Shown in pieces: positions 1 through 12,175 of a stretch of 64,000 bases of DNA. The notes beneath the pieces were generated by a model, which was not told where the DNA came from, made no database searches, and saw nothing but the letters and a program-made list of their open reading frames with translations. The position numbers and the translations under genes were made by a program. The stretch's first letter is position 1. Every line of letters begins with the position of its first letter. This stretch comes from Pseudovirgaria hyperparasitica (Eukaryota; Ascomycota; Dothideomycetes; Acrospermales; Acrospermaceae), in NCBI RefSeq assembly GCF_010093815.1, contig NW_022985559.1, positions 1,439,117 to 1,503,116 on the forward strand, in the 5' to 3' direction.

Positions 1-1
1 T

Positions 2-1675
2 GCTCTAACAACTGCCGTTGCCGCCAAGGACGAGGAGGACAGTAACGCAGGCGACGACATACACGAAATGCACACTATGGATCTCAAGATTCGAAACGAC
101 CCGATCATACCAACAGCTGAGGGTTTCAAGACGCATGCTCGGCAGCTAAATCCTCGATTAGTTGAATACATGGTGGAAAGGGTGACTCAGGAACAGATGC
201 GACGATACAAGCGGCTGCTTGACTTCAAAGTCAAGCACTGCAATGCTGTCAGGCACAGGAATTGTTCCGCACAAAACTTCTGTCTCTCTCTCGGTGGGGA
301 ATCTAAGATCCTGCCACCGCGAGCTAGCAATAAGGATGGTGACGCACCGTTCGTCGGGTTTCAGATAACCACTCCTGGATCCTCAGATGAAGACCTCATC
401 GCTGCGAGTGAGGGCACAGTCGTGGCAGCCCAATTCCCACCCGGCGTCCCACTGCCACCTGTGAAACGCCTACCTGCCGAATTCGAATGCCCTTTGTGCT
501 TTAAAGTAAAAAAGTTTAACAAGCCGTCAGATTGGACAAAGCATGTGCATGAAGATGTTCAGCCTTTCACCTGCACATTTCCCAATTGTGGGGAGCCCAA
601 ATCATTCAAGCGCAAAGCTGATTGGGTTCGGCATGAGAACGAGCGGCACAGACAGTTGGAGAATTGGACCTGCAACATTGGCGACTGCACGCACACTTGC
701 TACCGCAAGGACAACTTTGTACAGCACTTAGTGCGTGAACATAAGTTGCCAGAGCCTAGAGCCCGAACGGGCCGTGCCAGCAATACCGGCGCCAACGGGC
801 ATATCGAAGGAAGCGGACCATATCGCTTGGGAATATCTAGCAATGATCCTTCCGATGATGTATGGGCGCTTGTCGAGCGTTGCCGACGGGACACCGCTAA
901 GCAACCCAAGGACGAGCCTTGCAGGTTCTGCGGCAATATCTGCACCAGCTGGAAGAAGCTGACTGTGCATCTCGCAAAGCACATGGAGCAAATTAGTATG
1001 CCTATTCTGCCTCTTGTCGAGCAGAAGCATGTCAACGCGGACACCATTGTCAGTCCCGTCGTCGACATCCCGCAACATTCCGATCAGATCCACACACCTA
1101 GTCGGTCTCCAGCATCTCACCACGGCCCCCACTCTGCTGGTCCGAGAGATCACAGCTATCCACCACAGTTCCTCCAAAGATCCACCGCCACGGCTATGCC
1201 ACCTAATGACATCAGCACGTACCCTCCTCCGCAACTTCACCATATGGTATCGCAGTCGCAGGGTGATTATCCGTCGTATTCCAGAGCGAGAGACGCCAAT
1301 ACACAGCATAATGCATATACCAACGTCTTGCCCGTATCTGGACCGAGTTGGACCGAGTCAAGCCAAATCAATCATGCTCCACACTATGCTCCACAACCAC
1401 CACCCATCACGCCAGTATCAGGCTCAGGATTTGGCAGCAACCCTGTCTACGAATCCCCCACAGTCGAGACGCACAGCTTGCCGGGACCTGCATATGCCCA
1501 GCAATGCTTTCCGACAACAGCGTCAAATTCGACGTCAGGCGCAGGGGACGTTACTATGCGAGTCCCATCACATGTTGGCTACGGCCAGAGCGCAAACGCA
1601 TTCCAACAGTCTGATTACCAGCTGCATCCTTACATGTCTCAGCAGGAACAAGCAGGTCTATACAGGCAGTACTAG
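2..1675 (+). CDS. C2H2 zinc-finger protein, 5' end cut by window edge
   Basis: The frame is already open at base 2, and the first in-frame ATG (68) is probably internal, so the true start lies upstream. Counting from that ATG, residues 1-110 carry a conserved-looking helical stretch (YMVERVTQEQMRRYKRLL) followed by a Cys-containing part (NCSAQNFCLSLGG) seen in fungal zinc-finger proteins of unknown role. Residues about 140-235 hold a run of C2H2-type fingers, including the KRKADWVRHENERH helix typical of a Pezizomycotina finger family; another finger is at about 283-308 (CRFCGNICTSWKKLTVHLAKH). The rest (310-535) is Pro/Ser/Gln/Tyr-rich, low complexity and probably an activation or interaction tail. 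A nuclear DNA-binding regulator is inferred from the fingers; the target is unknown. The next gene downstream is a second protein of the same finger type on the same strand. Confidence 0.85.
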   Translation, partial: ALTTAVAAKDEEDSNAGDDIHEMHTMDLKIRNDPIIPTAEGFKTHARQLNPRLVEYMVERVTQEQMRRYKRLLDFKVKHCNAVRHRNCSAQNFCLSLGGESKILPPRASNKDGDAPFVGFQITTPGSSDEDLIAASEGTVVAAQFPPGVPLPPVKRLPAEFECPLCFKVKKFNKPSDWTKHVHEDVQPFTCTFPNCGEPKSFKRKADWVRHENERHRQLENWTCNIGDCTHTCYRKDNFVQHLVREHKLPEPRARTGRASNTGANGHIEGSGPYRLGISSNDPSDDVWALVERCRRDTAKQPKDEPCRFCGNICTSWKKLTVHLAKHMEQISMPILPLVEQKHVNADTIVSPVVDIPQHSDQIHTPSRSPASHHGPHSAGPRDHSYPPQFLQRSTATAMPPNDISTYPPPQLHHMVSQSQGDYPSYSRARDANTQHNAYTNVLPVSGPSWTESSQINHAPHYAPQPPPITPVSGSGFGSNPVYESPTVETHSLPGPAYAQQCFPTTASNSTSGAGDVTMRVPSHVGYGQSANAFQQSDYQLHPYMSQQEQAGLYRQY

Positions 1676-1754
1676 AACTAGGATTTTCACTAGCAAGGTG
1701 ATGCGCACATGCATTGTAGACGCCGGGCATGTCGACACGAAGAACATGATGACA

Positions 1755-1802
1755 TGAAACACTAAAGACGTGAAACATTAAAAGATATGAAACATTAAAG
1801 CG
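1755..1802 (+). repeat. Three imperfect 15-17 bp tandem repeats
   Basis: Directly behind the stop codon of the first zinc-finger gene, the unit tgaaacattaaaga-like recurs three times (starting at 1755, 1771 and 1788) with small differences. It lies in the presumed 3' UTR. No function is evident. Confidence 0.6.
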
Positions 1803-3728
1803 ATCGATTTTAGCGCGTACTGAAACATACACAGTGGAGACTATGGAATCTATCTATAATGATAGCAGTATGTTTGGCAAACAATGGTTTAGTCTATTTA
1901 TGTGGATATTTTTGTTTGTATTTATGAATTTGTTCTAAACGGTGAAGGGGCTGATGGATACCCATATCTGGCTTTTTTTGTAATGTTGATCACCACACTA
2001 TTTTTGAATGCGAAGGTGCTGGCTGTAGATTCTTGGCTTGAGCGCGTTCGGCAATCGGATACCCTGTTTTGTTATCCACTAAGCGATCTACCTAGTACCC
2101 AGTATGCCGATCGCCTAGGCGGGAAAGTTGGTCTTGCTCGTGCATAGATGTAATTTGGGATAAAGAATGCAATCCTTTTCTGGATATTCGTGGCGAAGAC
2201 CAAAATATGTGGGAGGTCGTAACGAAGCATTATGGACTCGATCAAACATACAGGACCCACCCAGTCATCATTTGCTAGTAGCCATTATACTCTATGTGAT
2301 GAAGCATGCATGTGCTCTACGTAGAATAAGCGGGTCGTCGCAAACATAGCAAAACATCTTGGGAGGCGTAGCTCGCCAGGGACAGTGTTGGAGGAGCACG
2401 AAGGTACATTTAGGTGTCACAGATGGAAGGGGAACAGGGGCGGGCCGCTCCAACCTATGCTGACGGACATGCATCCATGCCTGCAATTGCAGCTGTGGGT
2501 TCGGGGCGCAGACTGAAGATGCTAGACATGGTTCGCTTACAGGTCACGACGTCAAGGAGCCGATGCTTGGAAGTGGCTGGCTTGAATGAAGACATCCATG
2601 AAGCGCATTATGTGAGTGCACACGTCGGGGCAAGAACAGTCTTTTTTAAGGGAATAGACACTAAGTTGGATGCGCAGTTCGCTGGGCGCGTACGGGTGGA
2701 GATTCACAGCCGATCGGCTGCAGGATGGGATATTTTTGTTGCATTCGTGATGGACGTTGCATGGAGTGGATAAGCATGTATGTCACTGACACCATCGCTA
2801 TCGCTGTTGCTGCCATAGTCGCTGTTAGAGTCGCCGTCATGGTCCTTCGTGTTGTTTTCTTCACGAGTGAGAGAAGGGAGGAAGCAATCCATTGCTTTGC
2901 ACTGCCTCAATCTACTGTATACTGTACTGAATACGGACCAGCCAATCAGAGAAGCATGTTCACTAGCTTGCTTATACAACCAATCAGCGTCGAGAATCTG
3001 GGCTGACCGGTGCAGCCACCTACCTCTATCCAGACCTCGCTCAACTCTCTATCTCACTCACTCACTCTGCACCAGGCAGCAACATCATCGTCTGTTGTTT
3101 GCCTTTTGCGGCTTTTCGACATGGTTCTTCCGCTTTGTCCATCACTGCCAGCGCGACTAGGAAGCCTCATTCGTTGCTGTCCTTCTAGTCTTCCGAGGGT
3201 TCACGTCTCGTTACGCATGTTCCACCCATGCTGGACGGCCACGCAAAGCGTCAGCATAAATGTATTCTCCACGCTAAGAGTCTGCGCCTACTGCCTTTTC
3301 CCACACCGGTATGCTCTTCATAGCTTATTCTTGCCGTGTACTTGCTATGCATGTCCGACCAACCCTGATTCTCTTGAGCAATCTACTGTCCTCAATCAGG
3401 CTGGAGCGGTGTATGGAGTCAAGTACTAATGCGAAGCAAAGCCTCCGCATGGTCGAGAGGACATGATCGAGCTCCCATTCTCTTACCAGTCAGCCTGAGC
3501 TCTCGTACCAAGTGCCGCACACGAGGCTGAAAGACACACTTCTGGGAGGCACACTTTCACTTTTCCTTACTTGGGCTCACCGATCTGTCCTCCTTTGGCC
3601 TTGTCTATTCACTGCCCCAAATCTTGTCTTCAACTACTGCGGCTACTTTCCATCTGGTCAGACATCGGACGCTGAGCTGAACCCTTCCAAACACTTTCAT
3701 GCTAACGGGTGTTCGAAGCGTCTAGACG
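1803..3728. other. Intergenic region between two zinc-finger genes
   Basis: About 1.9 kb without a convincing gene. Short frames here have no family features. The stretch from about 3015 to 3330 is pyrimidine-rich and includes a tcac repeat near 3053-3068, as expected for promoter and long 5' leader of the downstream gene. A perfect 14-bp palindrome, cagccgatcggctg, sits at 2707-2720. Confidence 0.5.
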
Positions 3729-6700
3729 ATGGCCCAACACAGTTCCTTCACATATCCTTACTCGCCGGATGACGCCGTAAGCATTCACCAACACCTGATC
3801 CTAATTCTCCGATTGGACTGACCCTGATTCAGTATTACGACCACAACCAACCGGGCACGTCCCCACTTCGACAGTCTCCTTGGAAGAATAGGGAGCTGCC
3901 CGGTCCAGCGTCATTCAGACACGCTGCTGGCTTAGGTCTCTGTCATGATAACAGACCTACACTTGTGACTCACGCCGTCCCGGCTGTCAACATTCATCGA
4001 GCTGGCTCTATCCCTGGACTAGAAGGTATTCGTCTCTCTCCACTATCTCCGAGAAATTCAGGACCGCAGGTAGATCCTGTCACCAACTGGATCGAAAGCA
4101 AAGAAGAACCGTGGAGCAGTATTCGCTTTCGTACAGACACCCACTTTCCTCCCATGGGTACAAATCTGGCTCATTACCAGAATTCCCTCCCGAATTCTAA
4201 CAACTATCGTCATGGCCCTAGCTCCGTAGAGAGCAACGATACTGTACCTACGCACTCGGACTCCGGATATGGCACGGCTTATACATACCCTACTCCAGTC
4301 ATGGACCAAATGAATCGGACACCGGAGATGCCCGATCTTTCCTACAAAATGGATAGTGTTTCATTACCGCGAAGGCACTCCCACGTGCTCGAGACTGACA
4401 GGAGGAGTGATGGTCCCATCAATTCACGTGATCGATCTAGGTCAAGAACCTCGCAACGGCGCTCGGCGCCTGAAAAGTGCCTCGTGCCAGGCTGTAATGA
4501 GATTTCAAAGTGTCCCTCAGATGCCAAGTATGTCTGATGAAATCCACTTGATATTGTCGAAAGACTGACATCGTGCTTAGAAAGCATCGTTTGAAACATG
4601 AGAAGCCTTTCCACTGTGACGTCCGTAACTGTAAACGAACCCATGGTTTCACTACAATCAACGATCTCAACAGACACAAGAAAAGTGTGCACAAGATTGG
4701 GGGTACGACGAAGTCTTATAAGTGTGTAGCCTCACATTGTAAGAACAGAGACAAGGAATGGCCGCGCCTAGACAACTTTAAGCAGCATGTGGTCCGCATG
4801 CATCCAGACGACGACCTAGATGATATAATTAGGAGGTTCGTTCCCTTCCAATTTACACTCTTACGGGTACTAATCCTCCAGGTCCGAATGTCGCCGCACT
4901 GGCGACCAGTCCCGGTCACTTACACCCCAACAGCTGTCCATTGCTTCCATGGACAAAAGCTCCCTGGTCGCAGGCATGGATGACATTGCAAGGCATCCTT
5001 CCATTCCCACCGGTAGTCCCTCTGCTCTCTTTTCGCCCGAGCTTGGCACTAGGAACTGGGATCCGAACGCGCCGAATCCGTTCGAAGGCACATACTCCAG
5101 TACAAGCCGTCGCACCGGCAGTACTTATCCATCATATGAAGGAGGCCAAGGGTTTGGTCACGATTACGCAGATGTGATGAGTTACAAGGTCAGTCCTCTG
5201 AGCATGGAACCCGCTGCCACGAGTGTGGTAGCTTCTTCTGGGCTCAACACGCTGGCCGCGGCCGTGGCCGTGGCCTCGACCGTTGGGAGTGAGGCTTTAG
5301 ATAAGAATGAGATCCCTGACGTGGGAAACAGGACTGGGGAGCATCTTCCAGAGCCTACGAGCACCAGCAGTCAAGTCAGCAACAACTGCATCAGCAATGG
5401 GCACAACCCCAAGGACCCGGAGACCGCGACCCAGACAGTGGGACTGAGCCCACTCGCCAAGGCCATCGCCCAGGGCCTCATGAGCTGTAAAGACAATGAC
5501 AGTCTTGCACAACGAATTCTTACAGTTTTGACTGATAATGCCATTGTCAACAACACTTCGTCTTCTCCCCCCGCAGCTCTTACGAAAATTTCCGGATTGC
5601 CATCCTCGAAGCGCTCCGTCTCCACCCCTTATCCTTCACCGTCATCTCCGATTGCCCCTTCAACCGACTTCGACTCTGTTCGCGATGCCCTTACGACTAT
5701 CCTCAAATGTTCTCCGCCGATTCCTCCCACCTCCACCGCGACGGGAAGATCATCGTTAACAACACCATACTCTGCCCGCAAGAATAAGCATTGCTCCCGC
5801 TGCAAGAGCCACTTCGCCCGTGCATGTGAACTGCGCAAGCACGAGCGCCGTCACCAGCGGCCTTACGGATGCACACATCCCAAATGCCACAAGAAGTTCG
5901 GCAGCAAGAGCGACTGGAAGCGCCACGAGAACAGCCAGCACTTCCAGAATGAGGGATGGCGGTGCGAGATTCGGAACGACAATCATGGTGATCCTATTAG
6001 GAGAAAGGAGGTCCCGATGCAGACGACAATACATGAACCCGTAAACGATCCCGCCGCCGTCTGCGGCCTCCTCTTCGACAAAAGATCATCTTACCTCTCT
6101 CACCTCTCTAGCATCCATCGTATTCCTGTCCCCGATCATTTCAATCCAGCCTTAATTCATGGCCTATCCTCATTCTCTCCGCCATGTCGTCTCCCGTCTC
6201 CACTACGCAACGTCCTCATCAAAACACGCATCGGTCGCAACTACCAATCAAGCTTCTGGTGCGGCTTCTGCCGTGTCATTGTGCCCCTGAACGGTCGACG
6301 AGCAGATGCCTGGGACGAGCGGTTCAACCACATTGATGCGCATTTCACAAAAGAAGGAAAGGGCATCGGGGAATGGTGGTGCGTGGAGGAGCGTCGAGTC
6401 AAGGGCCAACCCGAGAGCAATCCCAATCCCTCACCTTCTATCAAAAACGACGACAACAACAATTTGATAACAGCGGACACTAACGACAATAAGAACGACA
6501 ATAACGATAACGTGAGCGCTGCCACCAATGAAGATAGCATAGAGCCGCCCGCCACCAACGACACCGCCTTCTCCGCCCCACCGTCTCCCACGCCCGCACT
6601 CCAGCGCAAACACAGTCGCTCTCTAGATGAGGATGACACAGACACAGAAACAGACGCAACACCACGACCGAAGCGCCCGCAACGAGACGAGAGCCACGAC

Positions 6701-6850
6701 GCAAGAGACGTGGACACGTTCTGCTGCCGCTGCAAGCGAGGCCCATTCCGGCGTCGGCTCTACTCGAACTGCATGGACTGCGAGCATGAGTTTTGTGTCG
6801 AATGCGAGTATATCGACCACGGCGGTGCGTACGAGTATGAGATGACCTAG
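3729..6850 (+). CDS. C2H2 zinc-finger protein with C-terminal Cys-rich motif
   Basis: Four exons fit: 3729-3776, 3833-4527, 4581-4835 and 4882-6850, giving 988 residues. Each junction keeps frame and has a GT/AG pair; the third intron has a tactaat branch site. The first finger cluster (about residues 232-330) spans the exon 2/3 junction and contains KPFHCDVRNCKRTHGF and a second C..C..H..H unit. A second cluster lies near residue 636 (CSRCKSHFARACELRKHERRH, then KKFGSKSDWKRHENSQH). Asn/Asp-rich linkers follow, and the end (about 946-985) holds closely spaced Cys pairs (CCRCKRGPFRRRLYSNCMDC) that resemble a small zinc-binding module. The SDWKRHENSQH helix matches the finger type of the upstream neighbour, so the two may be related. 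A nuclear regulator is inferred; the target is unknown. The start was chosen because the 16-codon exon 1 splices in phase 0 into the long frame. Confidence 0.82.
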
Positions 6851-7346
6851 CAGAGGCTTGCTGCTGTTACTACTGCTGTTTCTGGGAAGGCGCTGGGATG
6901 TAAACCAATTTTTTTTTTGGTGTACTACAATTTTTCGATTACTACTTTCTTTTTTTGTATGGATTCAAATGATCATTCGGGGATTGTGTTTTTTTCCCCT
7001 TTGGATATGGCATGATTGCTACAAGGGATTCTGTTTTTTTATGACATAATGGCTTGAGGGTCATCGGCAACAAGAGATGGGATTGGCGCCGCTTTTTGGG
7101 CCTGTATTGTATTTTCGAGAGACGGCATCTCCCTGGGGAATTTCTCACGTGCTATGAATTGGTTGGTTGGATGTGCTATACTGTTATCAACACTATTTTT
7201 CCTTTCCATTTTTCACCCATCTGTCAGCTTTCGCCATTCAACGAATCCCATTTTCTTTTTCTCTTATTCTTCCTTTCGATAGATACCATGTATGAATTTC
7301 AATGTAGTTGAGGCGTGAAAAGAAAAGGGTCGTTATGCCCTTGTAA
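6851..7346. other. Convergent 3' flanks
   Basis: T-rich sequence between the ends of the zinc-finger gene (plus) and nop12 (minus); probably both 3' UTRs. I see no gene. Confidence 0.6.
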
Positions 7347-9144
7347 TCAGTCTTTTTTGCCACCATTCTTCTTCCATTCTGCGGCCCGATGAGTCCTCCG
7401 TGTCTTCCCGCCCGCCCCGGCAGCCTTTTTGCCGCCCTTGTTATTACCACTCCCCTTGAACTTGAAGCCAGTCTTGCCCTGACTGGCCGTTGCGCGGTGC
7501 CCTTCAAATACAAAACTCTCCGGCGTGCGCGCAACACCCTCCGCGCCACCAAACTTCCCACTCCTTGCCGCTGCCGCGCCGGCACGGCCAAGCAATTTCC
7601 CCGTGCGTCCGAGCGCCGACTTTTCCGCCTGGCTCATCTTCGGGTTGTACATGCCTTTGCCTTTCCCTGTCCCTGGTGCTGCCTGCGCGCGTCGATTCAC
7701 GGCCGGATGGGAAGCGTCCTTGGGATTGCGCTTCATGCTCTTCGCGCGCGTGACGCGCAGCGAGCGCGGCAGCATAGGCGGGAAGGCCTTGCCGTCGAGG
7801 AGGAGGGCCTTTTCGACGCCGTTCTGGTCCGCGAATTGGACGTAGGCGAAGCCCTTGCCGACGCGGGTTTTTGCGTCGCGGACGACGCGCACGCTTTCGA
7901 TGGTGCCGGCCGAGGCGAGATGTTTCCAGAGGCCCTCCTCGACATCGGCGGCAGGCTTGGGTTTGCGTGGTTTGCCGTCGGAGGATGCGGCGGCTGCTGC
8001 GCGGAGGGCGGTTTCGTCGTCGACGAAGCCGAGGTTGCCGATGAAGACGCAGCGGCGGTGGTCTATTTGTTGGGGGTGGGAGACGTGATCGACGCGGATG
8101 TGGCGGTCGAGGACGACGGTACCGTTGAGCTTTGGTGCGGCGGCGGAGGCGGCTTTGACGGTGGAGTAGACGACGTAAGCATGTGTGGATTTCGTGGTTT
8201 CGGCCATGAGATCTTTCTTGGCGAAGGCAGCTTTTTTGGGGAGGGGTGTGGAGAAGGCGGTGGAGCGGAAGCGAAGTGATTCGACTTTGTGAGGGGGCGT
8301 GGATGGCGGGAGCGTTGAGAGAAAGGAGGAGAGGTGGGCGAGGAGAGTCTTTTTAGCGGTCTTGGAGGTGATGGCTGCGGTAGATACGTTGCCGAGGAAG
8401 ACAGTGCGCGAGGCTTTGTCTAGTTCGTCTGGTGTTTTAGGAACGGCCGCGAGAGACTCATGTTGTGGTGGCACAAATGTGTCGGCGTCGTCTTCAGGTG
8501 CATCATCGTCTCCATTGCCGTCGGTTTCCATAGAGGGATCGCCAGTTCTTTGATCGCGTTTCGGGCGCTTCTCTTGACGGAGTTTGGCTTCTTCTTTCTG
8601 CTCCTCCTCGGCTAGCTTCTGTAGATAAACATCCTCGAGATCATCTTCGTTCTCCTTCCGCTTTCGTTTCCGCGTTGACTTCTCCGATTTTGTATCAACG
8701 ATGTCGTGTAACTGCATGGGGGTTGACTTTGTATTTTCGCCCTCGTCTGAAGTTTCCTCAGAAGAGTCTTCTAGGACTTCATCGCCGTCTACAGCTACTC
8801 CACCCTCAGAATCAGTCGCATCTGGAGCTTCCGTATCCGAGCTAAGCTCAGATAGTTCTTCATCGTTCTCAGCATCTTTGGTAGCTTTTGTTGAGACTTT
8901 CTCTGCAGCGTGATATCGACTTTTCGGGAGAGGCTGTACAGGTCCAAGCTGTTCCAGTCAGTTAAGGCACAGTGTAGTTTCAGATTGTGAGGCTGCTCAC
9001 ACTGGCCGAAAATAAAGAAGCGAGGGCGGGATCAACAGCTTTCTGGTCCACGGCAAAAGCAGAGGTTCTGTGTTCCTTTGAACTCTTAGCAGCGGGACTT
9101 GAGTCAGTTCTGGAGCCTCCTTTCAGCGACTTGCTTTTGCCCAT
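7347..9144 (-). CDS. nop12: Nucleolar RNA-binding protein Nop12-like
   Basis: Two exons, 9144-9001 and 8948-7347, with a 52-nt intron (gtgagc..cag), give 581 residues. The family acts in the nucleolus in 25S rRNA processing and 60S subunit assembly. The N-terminus starts MGKSKSLKGGS and contains VDPALASLFSASVSS, a short motif near the start of fungal Nop12 proteins. An acidic stretch follows (about 60-125), then a Lys/Arg-rich coil (EEQKEEAKLRQEKRPKRD). Two RRM domains come next: RRM1 at about 208-330 (RNP2 TVFLGNV) and RRM2 at about 342-450 (CVFIGNLGFV and GKGFAYVQFAD). The C-terminal 110 residues are Gly/Lys/Arg-rich, as usual for nucleolar proteins. A 296-codon open frame on the opposite strand is a composition shadow. 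It is transcribed away from the Sds3/Dep1-type gene across about 700 bases. Confidence 0.92.
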
Positions 9145-9852
9145 GATTGGAGGTCGGAAGTCTTTGTTGGATACTGTACAATGGATGTATTTACGTGCCA
9201 ATGAAAAATCCATTGTATGCGCGGGCGGTGAAGCTAGATCCGGCAGAAAAGGATCTTGGCAAGCACCCTCCCATGGATGGAATAGCTGGACGCTGCCCGC
9301 GCATCCGTCACGAGTTGTGGAGCTGCCCAGGTGGTTTATGCTACAGTAGTAGCTCCTCTCAAGTGTGTGTGTTCGCCGTCTTCTCTCCCCCAATCCTCCT
9401 CAGCTGCCATTCTTCACGCACTGTCTATGTCGCAACCACGCTCTCAACTATACGACAAATACTTGGATTCCTACAGCTCAATTTCCTCTTCCCAGGAACC
9501 CCTCTGCTCCCCCGAATTTGGGCCTCGGAACACGATCCTTCTTTTCCTTCCCCGATCTCGCTGGGATCGCTCAGCGCGCGCAGAGAAGTTGTCTAGCTGT
9601 AAGTTGTTTCTGATTATGTATGGGTTTGAAGATGCGCGACATTGGTAGTCAAGGTGTATCATCATCTCGACGCTGTACTCCGTATGTCACTGATTTTCAT
9701 ACTGGTGCACCCACTCTCGCTCGCGTCATTCAGCGGCGGCAGTTTTCCCCCACCGCACAATCAACCGCCATCCTTCATAGAAACAATGCTAATCGTGTAA
9801 CTATTCATATAGAGCAATCGATCACGTCACACCTCAGCGTGCGCAATCCGCA
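9145..9852. promoter_or_regulatory. Divergent promoter region, nop12 / Sds3-Dep1-type gene
   Basis: 708 bases between two divergent start codons. Pyrimidine-rich runs occur at about 9360-9420 and 9470-9560. No specific factor site can be assigned by eye. Confidence 0.5.
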
Positions 9853-12175
9853 ATGTCGGAGCTGGCTGTCCCAATACCGGTCTCTGCTAATATGCCCCGA
9901 TCCGATAGACAAGCCTCAACATCTCCAGATCTCCCTGATACACAAAGCCCACCAGACCATACTATGAATATCACCACATCCCTAGACATTCGCAGCGATG
10001 CGGACACAAGCAGTTTGAGCGATTTTGCTGAGGGCTCTGAGGATCATGAGGATCCAGTTCCATTCTCGAGCACCGCATCAAACGTCGAAGAGAATGATTC
10101 GGAAGCAGAGACTGAGCGACTTGAAAACACCCCTCGAAAGCCGCTCGCCACAGGCCTCTATATCGCGAATGTTGGAACAAATCTGAGCAGACTCTCCACA
10201 CCCACTCCTATGGAAACAAGATCACCTCCAGAATCGCCCATTACGCCTGTAGAAGAGACCAAAGTTCCGACATTGGACGACAAGGGCGGCGATGAGCACG
10301 CTCTGGGCGTTCAGCAGAGCCTCGCAACAATATCAGAAGCAGCTCCTATGGTAGACAATTCCAGTCGCAAACGAAAAAGATCAACACCAGAAGATCAAAA
10401 ACGCCCAGCCACAGGTTCTGACGAGCCAGCGCCCAAGCGAAGTGGATCTTTCAGGGCCGATCTGAACGGAAACAAGTCACACATCATGAATACCTTCGCA
10501 GACGTAGAAGTACCAGATGATACAGGCGAGCATGAGCATACTACACGGCCTACAGAGGATCCAGAAGTCGAACTAGGTGAGGACACCACGGAGACCGCAG
10601 AGGAAGTCGCAGAGACGGCAACAAGACTTCCAAGAAGTCGCAAAGGCAAACGGAAGGGCAAGAAAATTGTCGAAACTACAGAAAAGGAACCCCCCTTGGA
10701 CTCTGGCGATATCCCTGATGTAGAAGATGCAGATAATGGTGAAGAGGAGGACGATGCCGCTTTGGACGAAGAACGTGAGCTCGTGATGCCCATATTTTTC
10801 TTTATATACTGATCGTGGAGCTCTAGTCGCTAAGAAGAAAGACGCAATGGACAAACTGAGTTCTATCAGAGAGAAGTTCATAGTGTTTCGCGAAAAGTAC
10901 GTCTCGATTGTTCGCATGGGCAAAATTAAGGCTAATTATCACTTAGGGTCCTAGAAGAGCAACTGAATAACGTCAATCTCGAAATCGAATCCCTTGAAGC
11001 CGCCGAACCCACACATACTGATTTCCTAGCCATGTTAAAGTGTATTGACGAGAGACGGGACGAAAAAATTGCCCACGAAAACAAACTCCTCTCATATAAA
11101 GTAAAAACACTAAAAAGAACTACAATCGCAGAACGACACCAGATACAAAGTCAGTATTTTCAGTCCGTGCGGGATATCAAGGATCGATCCATGGAGGCCT
11201 GTCAAAAGCGGCTGAATCAGTTGCAAAAAGAAAGGAGGCGTGTAGGAACTGAAGAGGTGGACTATGCCTTACTGTTCAATCCCAAGCGATCCGACCAGAT
11301 TAGACATCAAACAGCCATTAACCGCGAGGTATCGATTTTGGCTGGTGTTGCGAAATACCGTGGCTTCCCCGCGGCGCCCGATGTAACGGTCGCGAGAGAC
11401 TCTGAAGTTGATGATGATCTCAAGGCTATGAATGTAAGTTCTCGGCTTATTGATTTATGGTTCATGGTCTAAGCTTTTCTAATATACTATTCAGATACAA
11501 AAAGACCCAGTTACACAGACCGCTATGAACGCCTATCCTGCGATTGTTTCCAATACTATGAGGGCGGGCAATCAAGTGGCGGATGAGTCATTCCTTCAGA
11601 GAAACCCTTGGGCAAATCCACAACATCCTGCACATCAATTACAAGCCAACATCGCAACATCTTCACATCCACGCTTCAATCCTCTAGTCACGCCAGCCAG
11701 TCAAAAACGTACAGTCGATATCACCGCTCCAAATGGCTCGGTTTCAACCATTGAAGCGGCGTCCAACCCTCCGTCTTCAGCAGCCGGACCTGGGCAGAAT
11801 GGCTCGGAACCTGTCAGAGCTCGCAAGAACGAGTCAAGCTCACCAATCTTGCCTTTCAAGCGACCAAGTAATCACGAGACGCCCAGAATGACACCTTCGG
11901 CTTCACGTGCATATTCGAACAATTCGTCTCCAGTCCCAAACAACTGGAAGAACAGTCACAAGGACAGCACAGTCGAATATTCCTATGCAAGTCCTATGAC
12001 AAATAAAGGCACGGACAATCAGCGCACTTTTGGCCTTGCCAATGCCGCTGCGTCAGCCATGGCGGCCGGCCATGAACATCCACTTGGGGGATCCTCGCGC
12101 AACAAGACGCCTATGGGACAAAGAAGCAGCGGGCTGAGTGTTGGAACCGCTGGGAATAGTGCTTTTGGACGATAG
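9853..12175 (+). CDS. Sds3/Dep1-family subunit of the Rpd3L histone deacetylase complex
   Basis: Four exons, 9853-10774, 10827-10896, 10947-11433 and 11495-12175, give 719 residues; all three introns have standard borders and keep phase. Residues 1-305 are acidic and Ser/Thr/Pro-rich with basic patches (SRKRKRS, SRKGKRKGKK) that look like nuclear localisation signals. The Sds3-like region runs from about 310 to 480: MDKLSSIREKFIVFREKV, then long predicted helices (KCIDERRDEKIAHENKLL, KDRSMEACQKRLNQLQKERR), matching the coiled coil by which Sds3/Dep1 proteins join the Sin3-Rpd3 core. The C-terminal 230 residues are disordered and Ser/Asn/Pro-rich. By family it is a scaffold subunit for histone deacetylation and gene repression. 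The acidic N-terminus resembles fungal Dep1 more than Sds3, but I did not separate the two. Confidence 0.85.

Noticed and set aside
7389-8279. 296-codon open frame on plus strand opposite nop12
   Set aside because: Gly/Ala/Val/Asp-rich translation typical of a shadow of the G+C-rich nop12 exon; the minus frame has two RRM domains.
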